Under the pieces are notes generated by a model, which had not been told where the DNA came from, did no database searches, and saw only the letters and a list, made by a program, of their open reading frames with translations. Shown piece after piece: positions 7,340 to 16,807 of a stretch of 64,000 bases of DNA. The stretch's first letter is position 1. Each line of letters starts with the position of its first letter. The position numbers and the translations under genes are program-made. Where the stretch lies: positions 1 through 64,000 of the forward strand of contig CALVHH010000002.1 in assembly GCA_944327465.1 (NCBI GenBank). The letters are read 5' to 3'. The stretch comes from an uncultured Clostridia bacterium (GTDB lineage: Bacteria; Bacillota; Clostridia; Christensenellales; Borkfalkiaceae).

Positions 7340-9925
7340 ATGGACGGAAATAAATTTACACAGAGCAGCGTTCAGGCAATAAACCGCTGCGAGCGCACCG
7401 CACGCGAGTACGGCAACAGCGCCATAATGCCCGTGCACATTCTGTATTCGCTGTTGGATAAGGACTGCATAGTGCCGCGCATACTTTCAAGGTCGGGGAC
7501 GGACCCCGACGGTCTGAGGAGCGCCGCACTCGACGAAATAGAGCGCCTGCCCAGGATATCGGGCAGCGGCCGCGGGGATATATACATCTCTTCGGAGGCG
7601 AACGCGGTATTTGACGGAGCCGAAAAGACAGCCGCGGGCATGAAGGACGCGTATATTTCGGTAGAGCACATCTTTATTGCGCTTATAGACTGCGAGGACA
7701 GGACGGTGAGCGCGCTGCTTGCACGCTTTGGCGTGAACAAAAACGTCTTTTTGCAGGGACTCAAGGCGGTGCGCGGCAACACGCAGGTGACCAACGACAA
7801 CCCCGAAGAGACCTACGAGGCGCTGGAAAAGTACGGCACCGACCTGACTGCCGCGGCGAGAAGGCACAAGCTTGAACCCGTGATAGGGCGCGACGAGGAG
7901 ATAAGAAACGTAATACGCATACTTTCGCGCAAGACTAAGAACAACCCCGTGCTGATAGGCGAGCCCGGCGTGGGCAAGACGGCGATAGCCGAAGGGCTTG
8001 CAGAACGCATAGTAAAGGGCGACGTGCCCGAAGGGCTGAAGGACAAGACGCTGTTCGCGCTTGACATGGGCGCGCTGATAGCGGGCGCAAAGTACCGCGG
8101 CGAATTTGAAGAGAGACTTAAAGCGGTATTGCAGGAAGTTTCGAAGTCGGAGGGCAGGATACTGCTGTTCATAGACGAACTGCACACCGTAGTGGGCGCG
8201 GGCAAAACGGACGGAGCCATGGACGCGGGCAATCTGTTAAAGCCGCTGCTTGCCCGCGGCGAACTGCACTGCATAGGCGCGACGACTTTGGACGAGTACA
8301 GAAAGTACATCGAAAAGGACGCCGCGCTCGCCAGAAGATTCCAGCCCGTCACCGTGGACGAACCCACCGTGGAGGACACGATATCAATACTGCGCGGACT
8401 CAAGGAGAGGTTTGAAATTTTCCACGGCGTGCGCATACACGACGACGCGCTCGTGGCGGCGGCGACGCTTTCGAACAGGTATATTACCGACCGTTTCCTG
8501 CCCGACAAAGCCATTGACCTTGTGGATGAGGCGGCGGCGATGATAAGAACGGAGATAGATTCCATGCCGAGCGACATGGACGCGCTCAACCGCAGGATAT
8601 TGCAGCTTGAAGTCGAAGAAAAGGCGCTTTCGAAGGAAAAAGACAACATTTCGCAGGCGCGGCTGGAGACCATACGCAAACAGCTTGCCGACGACAAGGA
8701 AGAGTTTGCCGCCATGAAGACCAAATGGGACGACGAAAAGGCAGCCATTCACGACGAAAAACAGCTTAAAGAGCGCATAGACGCCATGAAGGCGGATATA
8801 GACAGCGCCACAAACAGCGGCGACTTTGAAAGGGCGGCGAGGCTGAGGTACGGCGAACTGCCCGGGCTGGAAAAGCAGCTTGAAGAAGCCAAGGCGCGTA
8901 TGGCGGGCGAAAACGCGCTGCTGCAGGACGAAGTGACCGAAGAACAGATAAACCAGATAGTTTCGCGCTGGACGGGCATACCCGTGGCGCGCCTGAAGGA
9001 GGGCGAAAGGGAAAAGATACTGCACCTGCCCGAAGATTTGCACAGGCGCGTCGTCGGTCAGGACGAAGCCGTTAAAAAGGTATCCGAAGCCATACTGCGC
9101 TCGAGGGCGGGCATATCCGACCCGGCGCGGCCGATAGGCTCCTTCCTCTTCCTCGGTCCCACCGGCGTGGGCAAGACCGAACTTGCAAAGTCGCTCGCCG
9201 AAAACCTGTTCGACGACGAAAAGAATATAGTGCGCATAGACATGTCCGAATACATGGAAAAGTTTTCGGTATCGCGCCTTGTGGGCGCGCCCCCGGGATA
9301 CGTGGGCTACGAGGAGGGCGGCACGCTGACGGAGGCGGTAAGGCGCAAGCCCTACTCCATTGTGCTCTTCGACGAGATAGAAAAGGCGCACCCCGACGTG
9401 TTCAATATACTGCTGCAGATACTTGACGACGGCAGAGTGACCGATTCGCAGGGGCGCACGGTTGACTTTAAAAATACCATAATAATTTTGACATCCAACC
9501 TCGGCTCGACGGATATTATCGAGGGAATAAAGGACGGCGAAATAACAAAAGAGGCACAGGACAAGGTCAACGCCATACTCAAACGCTCGTTCCGTCCCGA
9601 ATTTTTGAACAGGCTGGACGAGATAATAATGTTCAAGCCGCTGACGAGGGAAAATATTACGGGCATCGTGGACATACTGCTTGCCCGCCTTGCAAAGAGG
9701 CTTGAAGAGGAAAACCTGAAACTTGAAGTCACGCAGAAGGCAAAGGACTACATCGCCGACAGCGGCTACGACAATATTTACGGCGCGCGCCCCTTGAAGA
9801 GGTTTATTCAGACCCACGCCGAAACGCCGATAGCAAAGTATATTATAGGCAGCAACCCCGCAGCGGGGACTACGATAACTTTGGACGCAAACGAAGAGGG
9901 GCTGTATATTAATAATTTACACTAA
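7340..9925 (+). CDS. clpB: ClpB-type AAA+ disaggregase
   Basis: An 861-residue Hsp100 protein. It has the two-repeat Clp N domain (about 1-145), a first AAA+ module with Walker A GEPGVGKT (about 207-214), a coiled middle domain (about 410-535) containing [15 protein letters not shown], and a second AAA+ module with GPTGVGKT (about 605-612) and the C-terminal [11 protein letters not shown]. The full-length middle domain separates ClpB from ClpC, and no ClpP-binding loop of the ClpX/ClpA type is evident. ClpB works with DnaK to extract polypeptides from aggregates in the cytoplasm. It is followed by a strong terminator, so it is probably a single-gene unit. Confidence 0.93.
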   Translation: MDGNKFTQSSVQAINRCERTAREYGNSAIMPVHILYSLLDKDCIVPRILSRSGTDPDGLRSAALDEIERLPRISGSGRGDIYISSEANAVFDGAEKTAAGMKDAYISVEHIFIALIDCEDRTVSALLARFGVNKNVFLQGLKAVRGNTQVTNDNPEETYEALEKYGTDLTAAARRHKLEPVIGRDEEIRNVIRILSRKTKNNPVLIGEPGVGKTAIAEGLAERIVKGDVPEGLKDKTLFALDMGALIAGAKYRGEFEERLKAVLQEVSKSEGRILLFIDELHTVVGAGKTDGAMDAGNLLKPLLARGELHCIGATTLDEYRKYIEKDAALARRFQPVTVDEPTVEDTISILRGLKERFEIFHGVRIHDDALVAAATLSNRYITDRFLPDKAIDLVDEAAAMIRTEIDSMPSDMDALNRRILQLEVEEKALSKEKDNISQARLETIRKQLADDKEEFAAMKTKWDDEKAAIHDEKQLKERIDAMKADIDSATNSGDFERAARLRYGELPGLEKQLEEAKARMAGENALLQDEVTEEQINQIVSRWTGIPVARLKEGEREKILHLPEDLHRRVVGQDEAVKKVSEAILRSRAGISDPARPIGSFLFLGPTGVGKTELAKSLAENLFDDEKNIVRIDMSEYMEKFSVSRLVGAPPGYVGYEEGGTLTEAVRRKPYSIVLFDEIEKAHPDVFNILLQILDDGRVTDSQGRTVDFKNTIIILTSNLGSTDIIEGIKDGEITKEAQDKVNAILKRSFRPEFLNRLDEIIMFKPLTRENITGIVDILLARLAKRLEEENLKLEVTQKAKDYIADSGYDNIYGARPLKRFIQTHAETPIAKYIIGSNPAAGTTITLDANEEGLYINNLH

Positions 9926-9944
9926 ATCATTTCAAACATTTGTA

Positions 9945-9979
9945 AGAGGCGGGGCACACTTAAAGTGCGCCCCGCCTCT
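9945..9979 (+). terminator. clpB terminator
   Basis: A 17-base stem (9945-9961 with 9963-9979, one mismatch) around a minimal loop is followed by TGTTTTTGTG. It lies 20 bases after the clpB stop and also marks the right edge of GC-rich DNA before the AT-rich island. Confidence 0.9.
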
Positions 9980-9990
9980 GTTTTTGTGTA

Positions 9991-10269
9991 TTATTTGCTT
10001 AGATTATCATGTTGTTGCCTATAGCGTCTTTCCTGATTGTCACGCATACCACTGACAGCATCGGCAATAATGGAAAGAAAATACACTATTAAACTAACAA
10101 GAGTAAACGACATCTGCACAACGAAGTAGAGAAAAAAATCCGGTATTTCTAATTTAATAACAATTACCTGGAACAAATAACTACCCATCAAAATAATGAA
10201 GAAAACTATATTTGCAAGATACAATTTGCCTTTTTTACTTAAAACACTTTTTTTTTCGTTATTTTTCAT
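9991..10269 (-). CDS. Small membrane protein of unknown function (AT-rich island)
   Basis: A protein of 92 residues from the ATG at 10269, which has a good GGAGG eight bases upstream. Two long hydrophobic stretches (about 20-38 and 46-72) suggest two membrane helices with a charged tail rich in Arg and Gln (RDNQERRYRQQH). No family is recognised. It starts 15 bases after the stop of the exported protein gene and is surely co-transcribed with it. Base composition is much more AT-rich than the flanking clpB and SDR genes, which points to transfer. Confidence 0.6.
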   Translation of the reverse strand: MKNNEKKSVLSKKGKLYLANIVFFIILMGSYLFQVIVIKLEIPDFFLYFVVQMSFTLVSLIVYFLSIIADAVSGMRDNQERRYRQQHDNLSK

Positions 10270-10283
10270 TATATCTACCTCCG

Positions 10284-11282
10284 TTAATAGAATATTCCAC
10301 CGCAATCAATACCAATTTTCCATGCATCACTTGTTGCCCCAATAGTCAGCGAAGGAGCAACTGAAATATCCGACCCCGCTGAAATACCTATACTGCCACT
10401 AATATCAATTGAATTATATGTATGAATATAGCTTAATTTAATATTTGTCTCTGTATTTTCATTTGTTAAGCTTTTTAAGGTGAGTGTAGCCGTTGCATCC
10501 TGCAATTCTTTGCCGCACCAGCCAGACTTTTCAAGAAAGCTCCAAATATATGCATCAAACCTACCTTCTTCAACGGGATAAAAAGTTACAGAACCAGCAT
10601 TATCATAATATCTCCCTGATATTGAATTATTTAATGCTTTAATTCTGCCGGAACCACCCCATGTTATACCCATAACATCTTCACTTCCTTCCTCCGCTGC
10701 TTCATTACCCATCCAAAACCATACCCATTCTTGTTTCCAACTTGATTTAGCAACAACATAATAAGTATCAGCAGGCATTATGTGATACACAGCAAGTTCG
10801 ATTGTTAAGCGGTATTTTGATGCCTCTGAGTCTTCAACTTTTTCTCCGGTAGTTTCACCAGTTGTCAATGTGGTTGATTGCGATAAATTTTGAGCTAAAG
10901 CCTGAGCCTCTTTAAATTCATCCAATTCTTTTTTTGTCATCAGATTGCTTTCAACAACCATACCATTTCTATCTGTTTTTTCTGACACCCAAACGTTTTG
11001 TACAACAGCGCCAACAAATTCATGATTATCATTTAAAACCGTAGTTTGCAAACTATTTTGTTGACGAATTTCTTTAGTCACGTTTTTCATCTGAACATAT
11101 TGCTGATAACTATCTTCGCTTAACAGATATGTAGTTTCAGAATAATAACCTTCATCCGCATAAACTGTATAATAATTCTTCTGTGCTGGAGTATAGAAAA
11201 TGAAAATACTTAATATTAAAGCTGTTAACAATAAAACGATAACTAATGATTTTATGGATTTTTCTAAATTAAATTTTTTCAT
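10284..11282 (-). CDS. Exported or membrane-anchored protein of unknown family (AT-rich island)
   Basis: A 332-residue protein starting at the ATG at 11282, with AGAGGTG upstream. Residues about 9-30 form one hydrophobic helix (signal peptide or anchor). The rest is predicted outside the cell: an early part rich in Tyr/Gln, a KEAQALAQNL helix, a Trp-rich segment (SSWKQEWVWFWMG), and a C-terminal part of alternating small residues (SGSIGISAGSDISVAPSL) that looks like beta strands, ending with CGGIFY. The only Cys residues in the mature part are in WCGKEL and near the end, so one disulfide is possible. I recognise no family. Confidence 0.65.
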   Translation of the reverse strand: MKKFNLEKSIKSLVIVLLLTALILSIFIFYTPAQKNYYTVYADEGYYSETTYLLSEDSYQQYVQMKNVTKEIRQQNSLQTTVLNDNHEFVGAVVQNVWVSEKTDRNGMVVESNLMTKKELDEFKEAQALAQNLSQSTTLTTGETTGEKVEDSEASKYRLTIELAVYHIMPADTYYVVAKSSWKQEWVWFWMGNEAAEEGSEDVMGITWGGSGRIKALNNSISGRYYDNAGSVTFYPVEEGRFDAYIWSFLEKSGWCGKELQDATATLTLKSLTNENTETNIKLSYIHTYNSIDISGSIGISAGSDISVAPSLTIGATSDAWKIGIDCGGIFY

Positions 11283-11291
11283 AAAACACCT

Positions 11292-11450
11292 CTTATCATA
11301 AATTTTTGGTTGCAACCTTTGATAAAACTTTATCACTAAAGCCCTAAAATGTCAATAGCGAAACTGTCCCGTTTTTGTCCCAAATTACTTTATTCAAAAA
11401 ATTGTTTTAATAAAACCAATACTTATCAATTGCATTTTATTATGATAAAT
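11292..11450. promoter_or_regulatory. Divergent control region with three similar palindromic sites
   Basis: Between the exported-protein gene and the divergent XRE gene lie TTATCATAAA (11293-11302), a perfect inverted repeat TGATAAA-AC-TTTATCA (11320-11335) and TTATGATAAA (about 11439-11449). All share the half-site TGATAAA or TTATCA. Their placement over both presumed promoters suggests operator sites for the neighbouring XRE protein. A TATAAT-like stretch (TGTATAATG) at 11451-11459 sits just before the XRE start codon. Confidence 0.5.
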
Positions 11451-11464
11451 TGTATAATGTTATT

Positions 11465-11824
11465 ATGAATCAAATTAGCGGTAAGTATCTTAAAAAAATC
11501 AGAGAAGAACATGGATATTCTCTGCGCAAGCTTTCAGAAAAAATCTTTATATCAAAATCAACAATTCAGCGTTGGGAGCAATCTTACTTACCTGAAGATA
11601 ATGATTTATTAAATGAAATAGCAAAAGTATTTGACACGACAGTAGATGAAATGCGTTTAGCAAGTACAAAATTATATGAAGATAACACGACAGAATCTGA
11701 AAAAGCATTTCTAACAAACGAGCAGAGAGCAGAAATAAAGTTCGGTATTAAAGGTCTTGCTATAACAGCTACAATAATAGGAATTTTTCTCATAACAATA
11801 ATTATTTTACCTGCAATATGCTAA
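11465..11824 (+). CDS. XRE-family regulator with C-terminal membrane helix
   Basis: A 119-residue protein from the ATG at 11465 (an in-frame TTG at 11450 would add five residues). Residues about 7-60 are a helix-turn-helix of the XRE type (YLKKIREEHGYSLRKLSEKI, then SKSTIQRWEQ and FDTTVDEM). A single hydrophobic helix near the C-terminus (GLAITATIIGIFLITIIILP) would tether it to the membrane. It is divergent from the two unknown genes and shares their AT-rich composition. It probably controls them through the repeated TGATAAA sites. It is a second membrane-anchored XRE within 5 kb, but the two proteins differ in sequence and helix number. Confidence 0.8.
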   Translation: MNQISGKYLKKIREEHGYSLRKLSEKIFISKSTIQRWEQSYLPEDNDLLNEIAKVFDTTVDEMRLASTKLYEDNTTESEKAFLTNEQRAEIKFGIKGLAITATIIGIFLITIIILPAIC

Positions 11825-11906
11825 AATTTGAGACTAATCGACATTTTACAATGATATTACTGCTGTAGCGTTATATCTTTTTATATAATAACTTCAAATT
11901 AAAACT

Positions 11907-11940
11907 CGGAGCACGGCAAAAAAACCGTGCTCCGTTTTTT
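11907..11940 (+). terminator. Terminator after the XRE gene
   Basis: A ten-base stem CGGAGCACGG (11907-11916) pairs with CCGTGCTCCG (11925-11934) around an A-rich loop and is followed by seven T residues. It closes the AT-rich island on the right. Confidence 0.9.
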
Positions 11941-11977
11941 TAATTATTTATTGACAGAATGAATTCTTTCGGCGCTT

Positions 11978-12032
11978 GATCGACCGCACTATACTGTAAG
12001 ATTTCTCGACTACGCTCGAAATGACAAGGGCG
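11978..12032. repeat. Copy of the dispersed AGATTTCTCGACT repeat
   Basis: This gap carries CGACCGCACTATACTG followed by AAGATTTCTCGACTACGCTC and GAAATGACAAG, matching the repeat pairs at 6119 and 6294. It separates the AT-rich island from the SDR gene. Confidence 0.8.
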
Positions 12033-12069
12033 GGTGAAGCGACCGTTCGTACAACGGGCGTTAAATATT

Positions 12070-12870
12070 TTACTGCGGCTGCTTGCCGATGTACGCCAAA
12101 ATACCCCCATCAACATACAGAATGTGTCCGTTTACGGCGTTGGAGGCATCGGAGGCAAGGAATACTGCGGGGCCTGCAAGCTCATCGGCTTCGAGCCAGC
12201 GGCCTGCGGGCGTCTTTGCGCAGATAAAGGTATCGAAGGGATGGCGCGAGCCATCGGGCTGGCGTTCGCGCAGGGGCGCCGTCTGGGGAGTAGCGATGTA
12301 GCCGGGACCTATGGCGTTGCACTGAATGTTGTAGCCGCCGTACTCCGAGCAGATATTGCGGGTGAGCATTTTAAGTCCGCCCTTGGCTGCGGCATATGCC
12401 GAAACGGTCTCCCTGCCCAGCTCGCTCATCATGGAGCAGATGTTTATTATCTTGCCGTGACCCTTTTTTATCATTGAAGGAATGACCGCCTTTGCGCAGA
12501 TGAAGGGCGCGTTGAGGTCGACATCGATGACCTGACGGAAGTCGGCGGCGGACATTTCAATCATTGGTATCCTCTTTATGATGCCCGCGTTGTTGACGAG
12601 GATATCGATGACGCCCACTTCCTTTTCGATTTTTGCGACCATATCCTGAACGGCGGACTCATCGCAGACGTTGCAGACATACCCGTGGGCTTTGATGCCG
12701 TCGGCATTGTATGCGGCGATGCCCTTTTCGACGAGTTCGGGTCTGATATCGCAGAAAGTGATGGTTGCGCCCGCGGCAGCCAGACCCTTGGCAATGGCAT
12801 AGCCTATGCCGTAGGTGCCGCCGGTTATCATGGCGACCTTGCCGTCTAACCTGAAATCTTTCATTTCCAT
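12070..12870 (-). CDS. SDR oxidoreductase, gluconate 5-dehydrogenase / KduD-like
   Basis: A 266-residue short-chain dehydrogenase. The nucleotide-binding glycines are TGGTYGIG at 16-23, NNAG at 93-96, and the catalytic set is Ser146, Tyr159 and Lys163 (YAAAK). The segment IGPGYIATPQT and the end VNGHILYVDGG fit the gluconate 5-dehydrogenase / 2-deoxy-D-gluconate 3-dehydrogenase subgroup, which interconverts keto-sugar acids with NAD(P)H. In pectin breakdown this type of enzyme reduces 2,5-diketo-3-deoxygluconate. The neighbouring pectin-fold lipoprotein and the uronate-type operon agree with that, but substrate cannot be read from sequence. The first of two close ATG codons (12870) follows GGAG. 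Confidence 0.85.
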   Translation of the reverse strand: MEMKDFRLDGKVAMITGGTYGIGYAIAKGLAAAGATITFCDIRPELVEKGIAAYNADGIKAHGYVCNVCDESAVQDMVAKIEKEVGVIDILVNNAGIIKRIPMIEMSAADFRQVIDVDLNAPFICAKAVIPSMIKKGHGKIINICSMMSELGRETVSAYAAAKGGLKMLTRNICSEYGGYNIQCNAIGPGYIATPQTAPLRERQPDGSRHPFDTFICAKTPAGRWLEADELAGPAVFLASDASNAVNGHILYVDGGILAYIGKQPQ

Positions 12871-12911
12871 TGTTAATATTCTCCTTCGAAGTTAATTTTT
12901 TGAACACTTAA

Positions 12912-12940
12912 ATTATAGCACACTGCGCAAAAAAACACAA
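12912..12940 (-). promoter_or_regulatory. Candidate promoter of the SDR gene
   Basis: On the minus strand TATAAT (12917-12912) is preceded at 17 bases by TTGTGT (12940-12935), about 40 bases before the ATG at 12870. Confidence 0.5.
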
Positions 12941-12976
12941 TGAAAATTTTGCAAATTTTTTGTTAAAACAAAAAAG

Positions 12977-13005
12977 GCGGGGCGCGGAAATTTTCCGCGC
13001 CCCGC
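12977..13005 (-). terminator. Terminator of the beta-helix lipoprotein gene
   Basis: Fourteen-base arms (GCGGGGCGCGGAAA and its complement) form a strong hairpin, followed on the minus strand by CCTTTTTTGTTTT. The plus side also has CCTTTTTTATT, so it could act in both directions. Confidence 0.9.
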
Positions 13006-13064
13006 TGTCCCCTTTTTTATTGCCACGGGGGAAAAGCCGCCGCTCCATACGGCAGAGTTATCGT

Positions 13065-16000
13065 TTACCAGTCTATCTGCAGACTGCCGATATAGGTGGA
13101 ATTATCGCCCGTTGTACCGGTGTGCAGCAGGCAGAAGCCGCCGTATGTATTCGATTGTATGTTGGCAGTGAGGTCTACCTTTTCGGCATAGCCCTTATCT
13201 ATGGCGCCCTGGGTCTGCGCCTGACTGCTTTCAACGTGAGCGTTGAGCTTGCCGTCTTCCGTCCAGACGCGTATGGTGCACTCGGTGAGGTAGCACGAAG
13301 ACCTTACGGGCTCGCATATCTCCTTGCTCTTGCCGTCCTTATACTGCATGAGTACGAAGTCGCAGCTGTCGCCGCTCGTCCTGTATATCCTGAGGCCGTA
13401 GCCGGTGAGCGTTTGGTTGTCGAACTTGATCATTATATCCATATACTGATAGTCCGAACCGAAGCCCTGCGAAGCCGTCTTGCCGGGAGCAACCTTGAGC
13501 GTCACGTCCATATCGCCGAAGCTGTCGCCGACGGGCGTGTACCTGAGTCTTGCGCCGCGCGCCGTCTGATAGATACCCGAATAGTCGAGGAAGCCGTTCT
13601 TGGCGCCTGTGCCGTATGACCATGCATTGTTGGTTACATCTGCGGGAGTCCACTTGCCGGCAACCTTGTCGGAGTACTTGCCGCTGACTTCGGTGCCGTC
13701 GAGAGGAATGTAGCCCTCCTGCGTGTCTGCGGGGCAGTAGCCGTCGACCGTCCAGAAGCCTGCGGCTATCTCTGTTTGAGGGTCGGTGGGGAAGTTGGCG
13801 AAGTCGGTGGAATAGCTCTCGTGCGAGGCTATGCCGCTGTCTGCTATGGGAGTTTCGAGCATGTATACGTCGGCTTCGGCGGCATAGTCAGAGCGCACCG
13901 ACTTGCGGAGGATGGATACCTGCAGATACTTGCCCACATAGGCTTTTTCGAGCGTTATCTTCTTTAACGGTTCGCTGCCGCGACCTATGGCGACTTCCTT
14001 GGCGTTGCTGCCCTGGGCGTCGTCGCATACCGACCAGATTATCTGCGAATTATCGGCGCTTTCGCCGGTTATGGTATAATCTACCTGCGCCGTGCCGTCG
14101 GAATTCTGCTTAATGACGGGCGCGGACGCAAATTCGGGCGCGGGCAGCACCTTTGCCCTGACCGTGAGCGCAACTGCGGCTTCGAGACCGGAGGTATCCT
14201 TTGCCGTGACGACCACGGTGGGGATATCGTCGGTATCGTTGATGGGAGTGACGACGCACGAGGTGCCGTCTGCCGAGGGCGCTATGGTGACGTATTTTTC
14301 GTCTTCGGGCTTGATGCTCCAGGTGACCTTTGCCTGCGAGGTGTAGTCGGATGACTGAGGACCGGAGATGGTATAGCCCAATGTGGCGGTATTGGCTTCG
14401 GTTTCGAGCTCATAGGAGCCTTCAATAACGCTTGCCGACATGCGCGTTGCAACGTCTTCTGCGCCGAGGGCGGTCACCTTATCCTTCTGGTTGAGGGGAT
14501 CCCAGCCGTCCGTGCCGCGAAGAAGGTTGTATACATTATATATTATGTTGCCGTCGCCATCGACGAGCTTGTATGCCTTGAGCGCCTGAGTGCCGGTGAG
14601 GTCGACGCCCGCGTCGGGGCTCTTGCCGCCGTCGTCGAAGGTTATCTGTTCGCCGTTGTGAGTTACGTTGGAATAGTAGCTGCGGAACGTAGGGCTCAGC
14701 ACGTCCGTCCAGCCTATTGTGACGGGAACGTCGTAGTCGCTTATGAATTGGCTGTCGATCACTACATAGGGGCTCTGCGCCTTGGAGAGGTACTGCTGTA
14801 CCTTATCGGAGACGTTGTAGTGAACTATTTCCATTGTGCAGTTCAAGAGCGTTGAACCGCCCGTGGAATACCAGGGCTTGCCGCTGTAGAATTGGAAATC
14901 GCAGCCGAGATATACCGAACGCGACGAGCCGTTGAGCGAGTCGTCGGTGCTCTCCATGTGGCAGTTGACGTACAGGGCGCGCTGGCTGTTGTTGAAGGGC
15001 ATCATGTTGAGGCGGCTGATGAAGTTGCAGTTTTCGGCATACAGCTTGTCGCCGCTGTAAGATGCTATCTGACCCTGGGTGACGTTATCCGTCCTCTTGG
15101 GCATGTTGAGCGAGGGGTCGAGGGGATAGACAAGGTCCACGTTGCAGTAGTCGCCGAACGTGACGTTCCTCAGTTCGAGACCGTCGCCCTTGACGCTGAA
15201 CATCGTCCAGTTGCCGCCGTCGTAGCCCTCGTTGTGACCGTAGTTGCCGGCAATAACTACGTTATAAGGGTCGTCGGTCAGACCTGTGATGTGCAGGTAT
15301 TGACAGTTGATGTACATGCCGAAAGCTTCCGTAGTCTCTTCGGAGTTGGGGTTGTGTATCCAGTAGACATAGGGAGCTATGTAGACCTCCATCGGGTCGC
15401 TTTCGGTGCCGTCAACGAGGTTTGCCATTGCCTGCTTGAAGGAATTGTAGACGTAGTCATAACCTTCTATCTGCTCGTCCGAAAGTCTGCCGTCTATGAA
15501 TATGCACCTTTCGCCGAGGTCTATGGTCTTCTCCTCGCCTTCGAAGCCGTAGGTCACCTGCATGCCGTCCTTGGACAGCGTGACGGGATACTGCAGCTCG
15601 GCGGGATCGGCGCCCTTGACCGTGTACTTTGCGTACAGGCTTATGTTTGCCGTCACCTGCGAAGAGAAGTTATATTCTATCGTAGCGGCGCTGTCGGTGT
15701 ACCACCCGTCGAAGTCGTAACCCGATTTTTCGGGAGTCCAGTCGAAGGCGCATTCGCCCTCCTTTACCGACTGCGTCCTGAGCACTTCGCCTTCGTCGTA
15801 GTAGGTAACCGTGTACCAGTTCTGCTTTTCGGGCTGCTGCGCCTCTTCAAATTTTGCATACAGGCTCATATCTGATGTCACCCCGTCGGAAAAGTCGTAC
15901 TTGTCCGTGCGCGAACTGTCGGCGTACCACTCGTCGAACTCATAGCCCGATTTTTCGGGAGTCCAATCGAATGCCTTGTCGCCCGACTTTACGGTCTGCA

Positions 16001-16160
16001 CCCAGAGGGCGCTGCCGCTTTCGTCGTAATAGGTTACCTTGTAGTAGACGTCGCCGTCGGCGGATTGCTGCGGTGCGCAGGCGGCAAACATCGACATGCT
16101 GAAAATTACGGCAAGAGCTACGCTCAGCCATTTCAGCTTTCTCTTTGTGTTAGTTCTCAT
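13065..16160 (-). CDS. Large right-handed beta-helix lipoprotein (pectin-lyase fold)
   Basis: A 1031-residue exported lipoprotein with signal peptide and lipobox MFAAC (Cys28). Two InlB/Listeria-Bacteroides-type repeats follow at about 38-106 and 112-186, each with WTPEKSGY and WY-D. Then comes a right-handed beta-helix (about 200-480) with a pectinesterase-like coil pattern (GNYGHNEG, VKGDGLELRNVTFGDYC, STDDSLNGSSRSVYLGCDF). Next are Ig-like strands (about 580-780) and a C-terminal concanavalin-like domain (about 860-1031). The fold suggests binding or hydrolysis of a plant polysaccharide such as pectin. The classical CE8 catalytic motifs are not clearly visible, so activity is uncertain. 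It is transcribed alone from the promoter at 16250-16277. Confidence 0.78.
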   Translation of the reverse strand: MRTNTKRKLKWLSVALAVIFSMSMFAACAPQQSADGDVYYKVTYYDESGSALWVQTVKSGDKAFDWTPEKSGYEFDEWYADSSRTDKYDFSDGVTSDMSLYAKFEEAQQPEKQNWYTVTYYDEGEVLRTQSVKEGECAFDWTPEKSGYDFDGWYTDSAATIEYNFSSQVTANISLYAKYTVKGADPAELQYPVTLSKDGMQVTYGFEGEEKTIDLGERCIFIDGRLSDEQIEGYDYVYNSFKQAMANLVDGTESDPMEVYIAPYVYWIHNPNSEETTEAFGMYINCQYLHITGLTDDPYNVVIAGNYGHNEGYDGGNWTMFSVKGDGLELRNVTFGDYCNVDLVYPLDPSLNMPKRTDNVTQGQIASYSGDKLYAENCNFISRLNMMPFNNSQRALYVNCHMESTDDSLNGSSRSVYLGCDFQFYSGKPWYSTGGSTLLNCTMEIVHYNVSDKVQQYLSKAQSPYVVIDSQFISDYDVPVTIGWTDVLSPTFRSYYSNVTHNGEQITFDDGGKSPDAGVDLTGTQALKAYKLVDGDGNIIYNVYNLLRGTDGWDPLNQKDKVTALGAEDVATRMSASVIEGSYELETEANTATLGYTISGPQSSDYTSQAKVTWSIKPEDEKYVTIAPSADGTSCVVTPINDTDDIPTVVVTAKDTSGLEAAVALTVRAKVLPAPEFASAPVIKQNSDGTAQVDYTITGESADNSQIIWSVCDDAQGSNAKEVAIGRGSEPLKKITLEKAYVGKYLQVSILRKSVRSDYAAEADVYMLETPIADSGIASHESYSTDFANFPTDPQTEIAAGFWTVDGYCPADTQEGYIPLDGTEVSGKYSDKVAGKWTPADVTNNAWSYGTGAKNGFLDYSGIYQTARGARLRYTPVGDSFGDMDVTLKVAPGKTASQGFGSDYQYMDIMIKFDNQTLTGYGLRIYRTSGDSCDFVLMQYKDGKSKEICEPVRSSCYLTECTIRVWTEDGKLNAHVESSQAQTQGAIDKGYAEKVDLTANIQSNTYGGFCLLHTGTTGDNSTYIGSLQIDW

Positions 16161-16249
16161 CCATCTGCTCCTAATGTTATTGATCGGGGAAAGCTGACCC
16201 GCATCTATTGCCGGCAGAACGGAGCCAAAGCCATCCCGACCTGATTATC

Positions 16250-16277
16250 ATTATACGCAGAGCATTTGAGTTGTCAA
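16250..16277 (-). promoter_or_regulatory. Strong sigma-A promoter of the beta-helix lipoprotein
   Basis: On the minus strand TTGACA (16277-16272) and TATAAT (16255-16250) match consensus exactly with a 16-base spacer. The leader to the ATG at 16160 is about 83 bases. Confidence 0.8.
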
Positions 16278-16779
16278 GGGCTTAAACGAAAAATTTTTAA
16301 ATTATTTTCAGTTTTTGTTAATTAATACCATACAAAGTGTCGATTTTTTGACAAAAACGACATAATTAGTAAAAAATAACAGCGGCGGGCGCATGCAACG
16401 CCCGCCGCCCGGACTGCCGTGCGACAGAAAAAATGCTAAAAGCGGATTGCAGGCAACAGATAAACGATGTACTGAGATGGGCTCATTCATTTATATCCGG
16501 TGCAATTACAGATAAAATGCAATAAAGTGCATGGCATTTGCGGCGAAGGCAAAGAGTACGGACATGCCTGCAATCCTGTTTTGCATCCGCCGCGGCTGCG
16601 CCTGAGCGAGCCGAGCCATGATAATATTTTAAATATAAAAAAGACAAAAATCAAGGAAATTACATTTGCATAGTGCAAACATACGGTTGCAATTTGGCAT
16701 AAACTCCCGCTCTACCGACAGTAGAGTGTCAAAATTACAATATAAATATGCAAAGTTACGCCACTATTTTGGCAAAAAA
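16278..16779. other. Non-coding gap with two hairpins
   Basis: No convincing gene is seen in these 500 bases. A hairpin with ten-base arms (16382-16391 and 16399-16408, GCGGCGGGCG) is followed on the minus strand by GTTATTTTTTAC and looks like a terminator without an obvious upstream gene. A palindrome CTCTAC-CGACA-GTAGAG lies at 16710-16726 and resembles the candidate operator at 6538. The gap may be the remains of a lost gene or hold a small RNA. Confidence 0.5.
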
Positions 16780-16807
16780 CCGCACGGCACCCGGAGAAGC
16801 CGTGCGG
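16780..16807 (-). terminator. Terminator of the ThuA/oxidoreductase operon
   Basis: CCGCACGGC (16780-16788) pairs with GCCGTGCGG (16799-16807), and on the minus strand the hairpin is followed by TTTTTTGCC. It lies about 150 bases past the ThuA-like stop. Confidence 0.85.

Noticed and set aside
8384-9817. Long open frame antisense to clpB
   Set aside because: Same cause: high third-position GC keeps the opposite frame open; clpB motifs are intact throughout.
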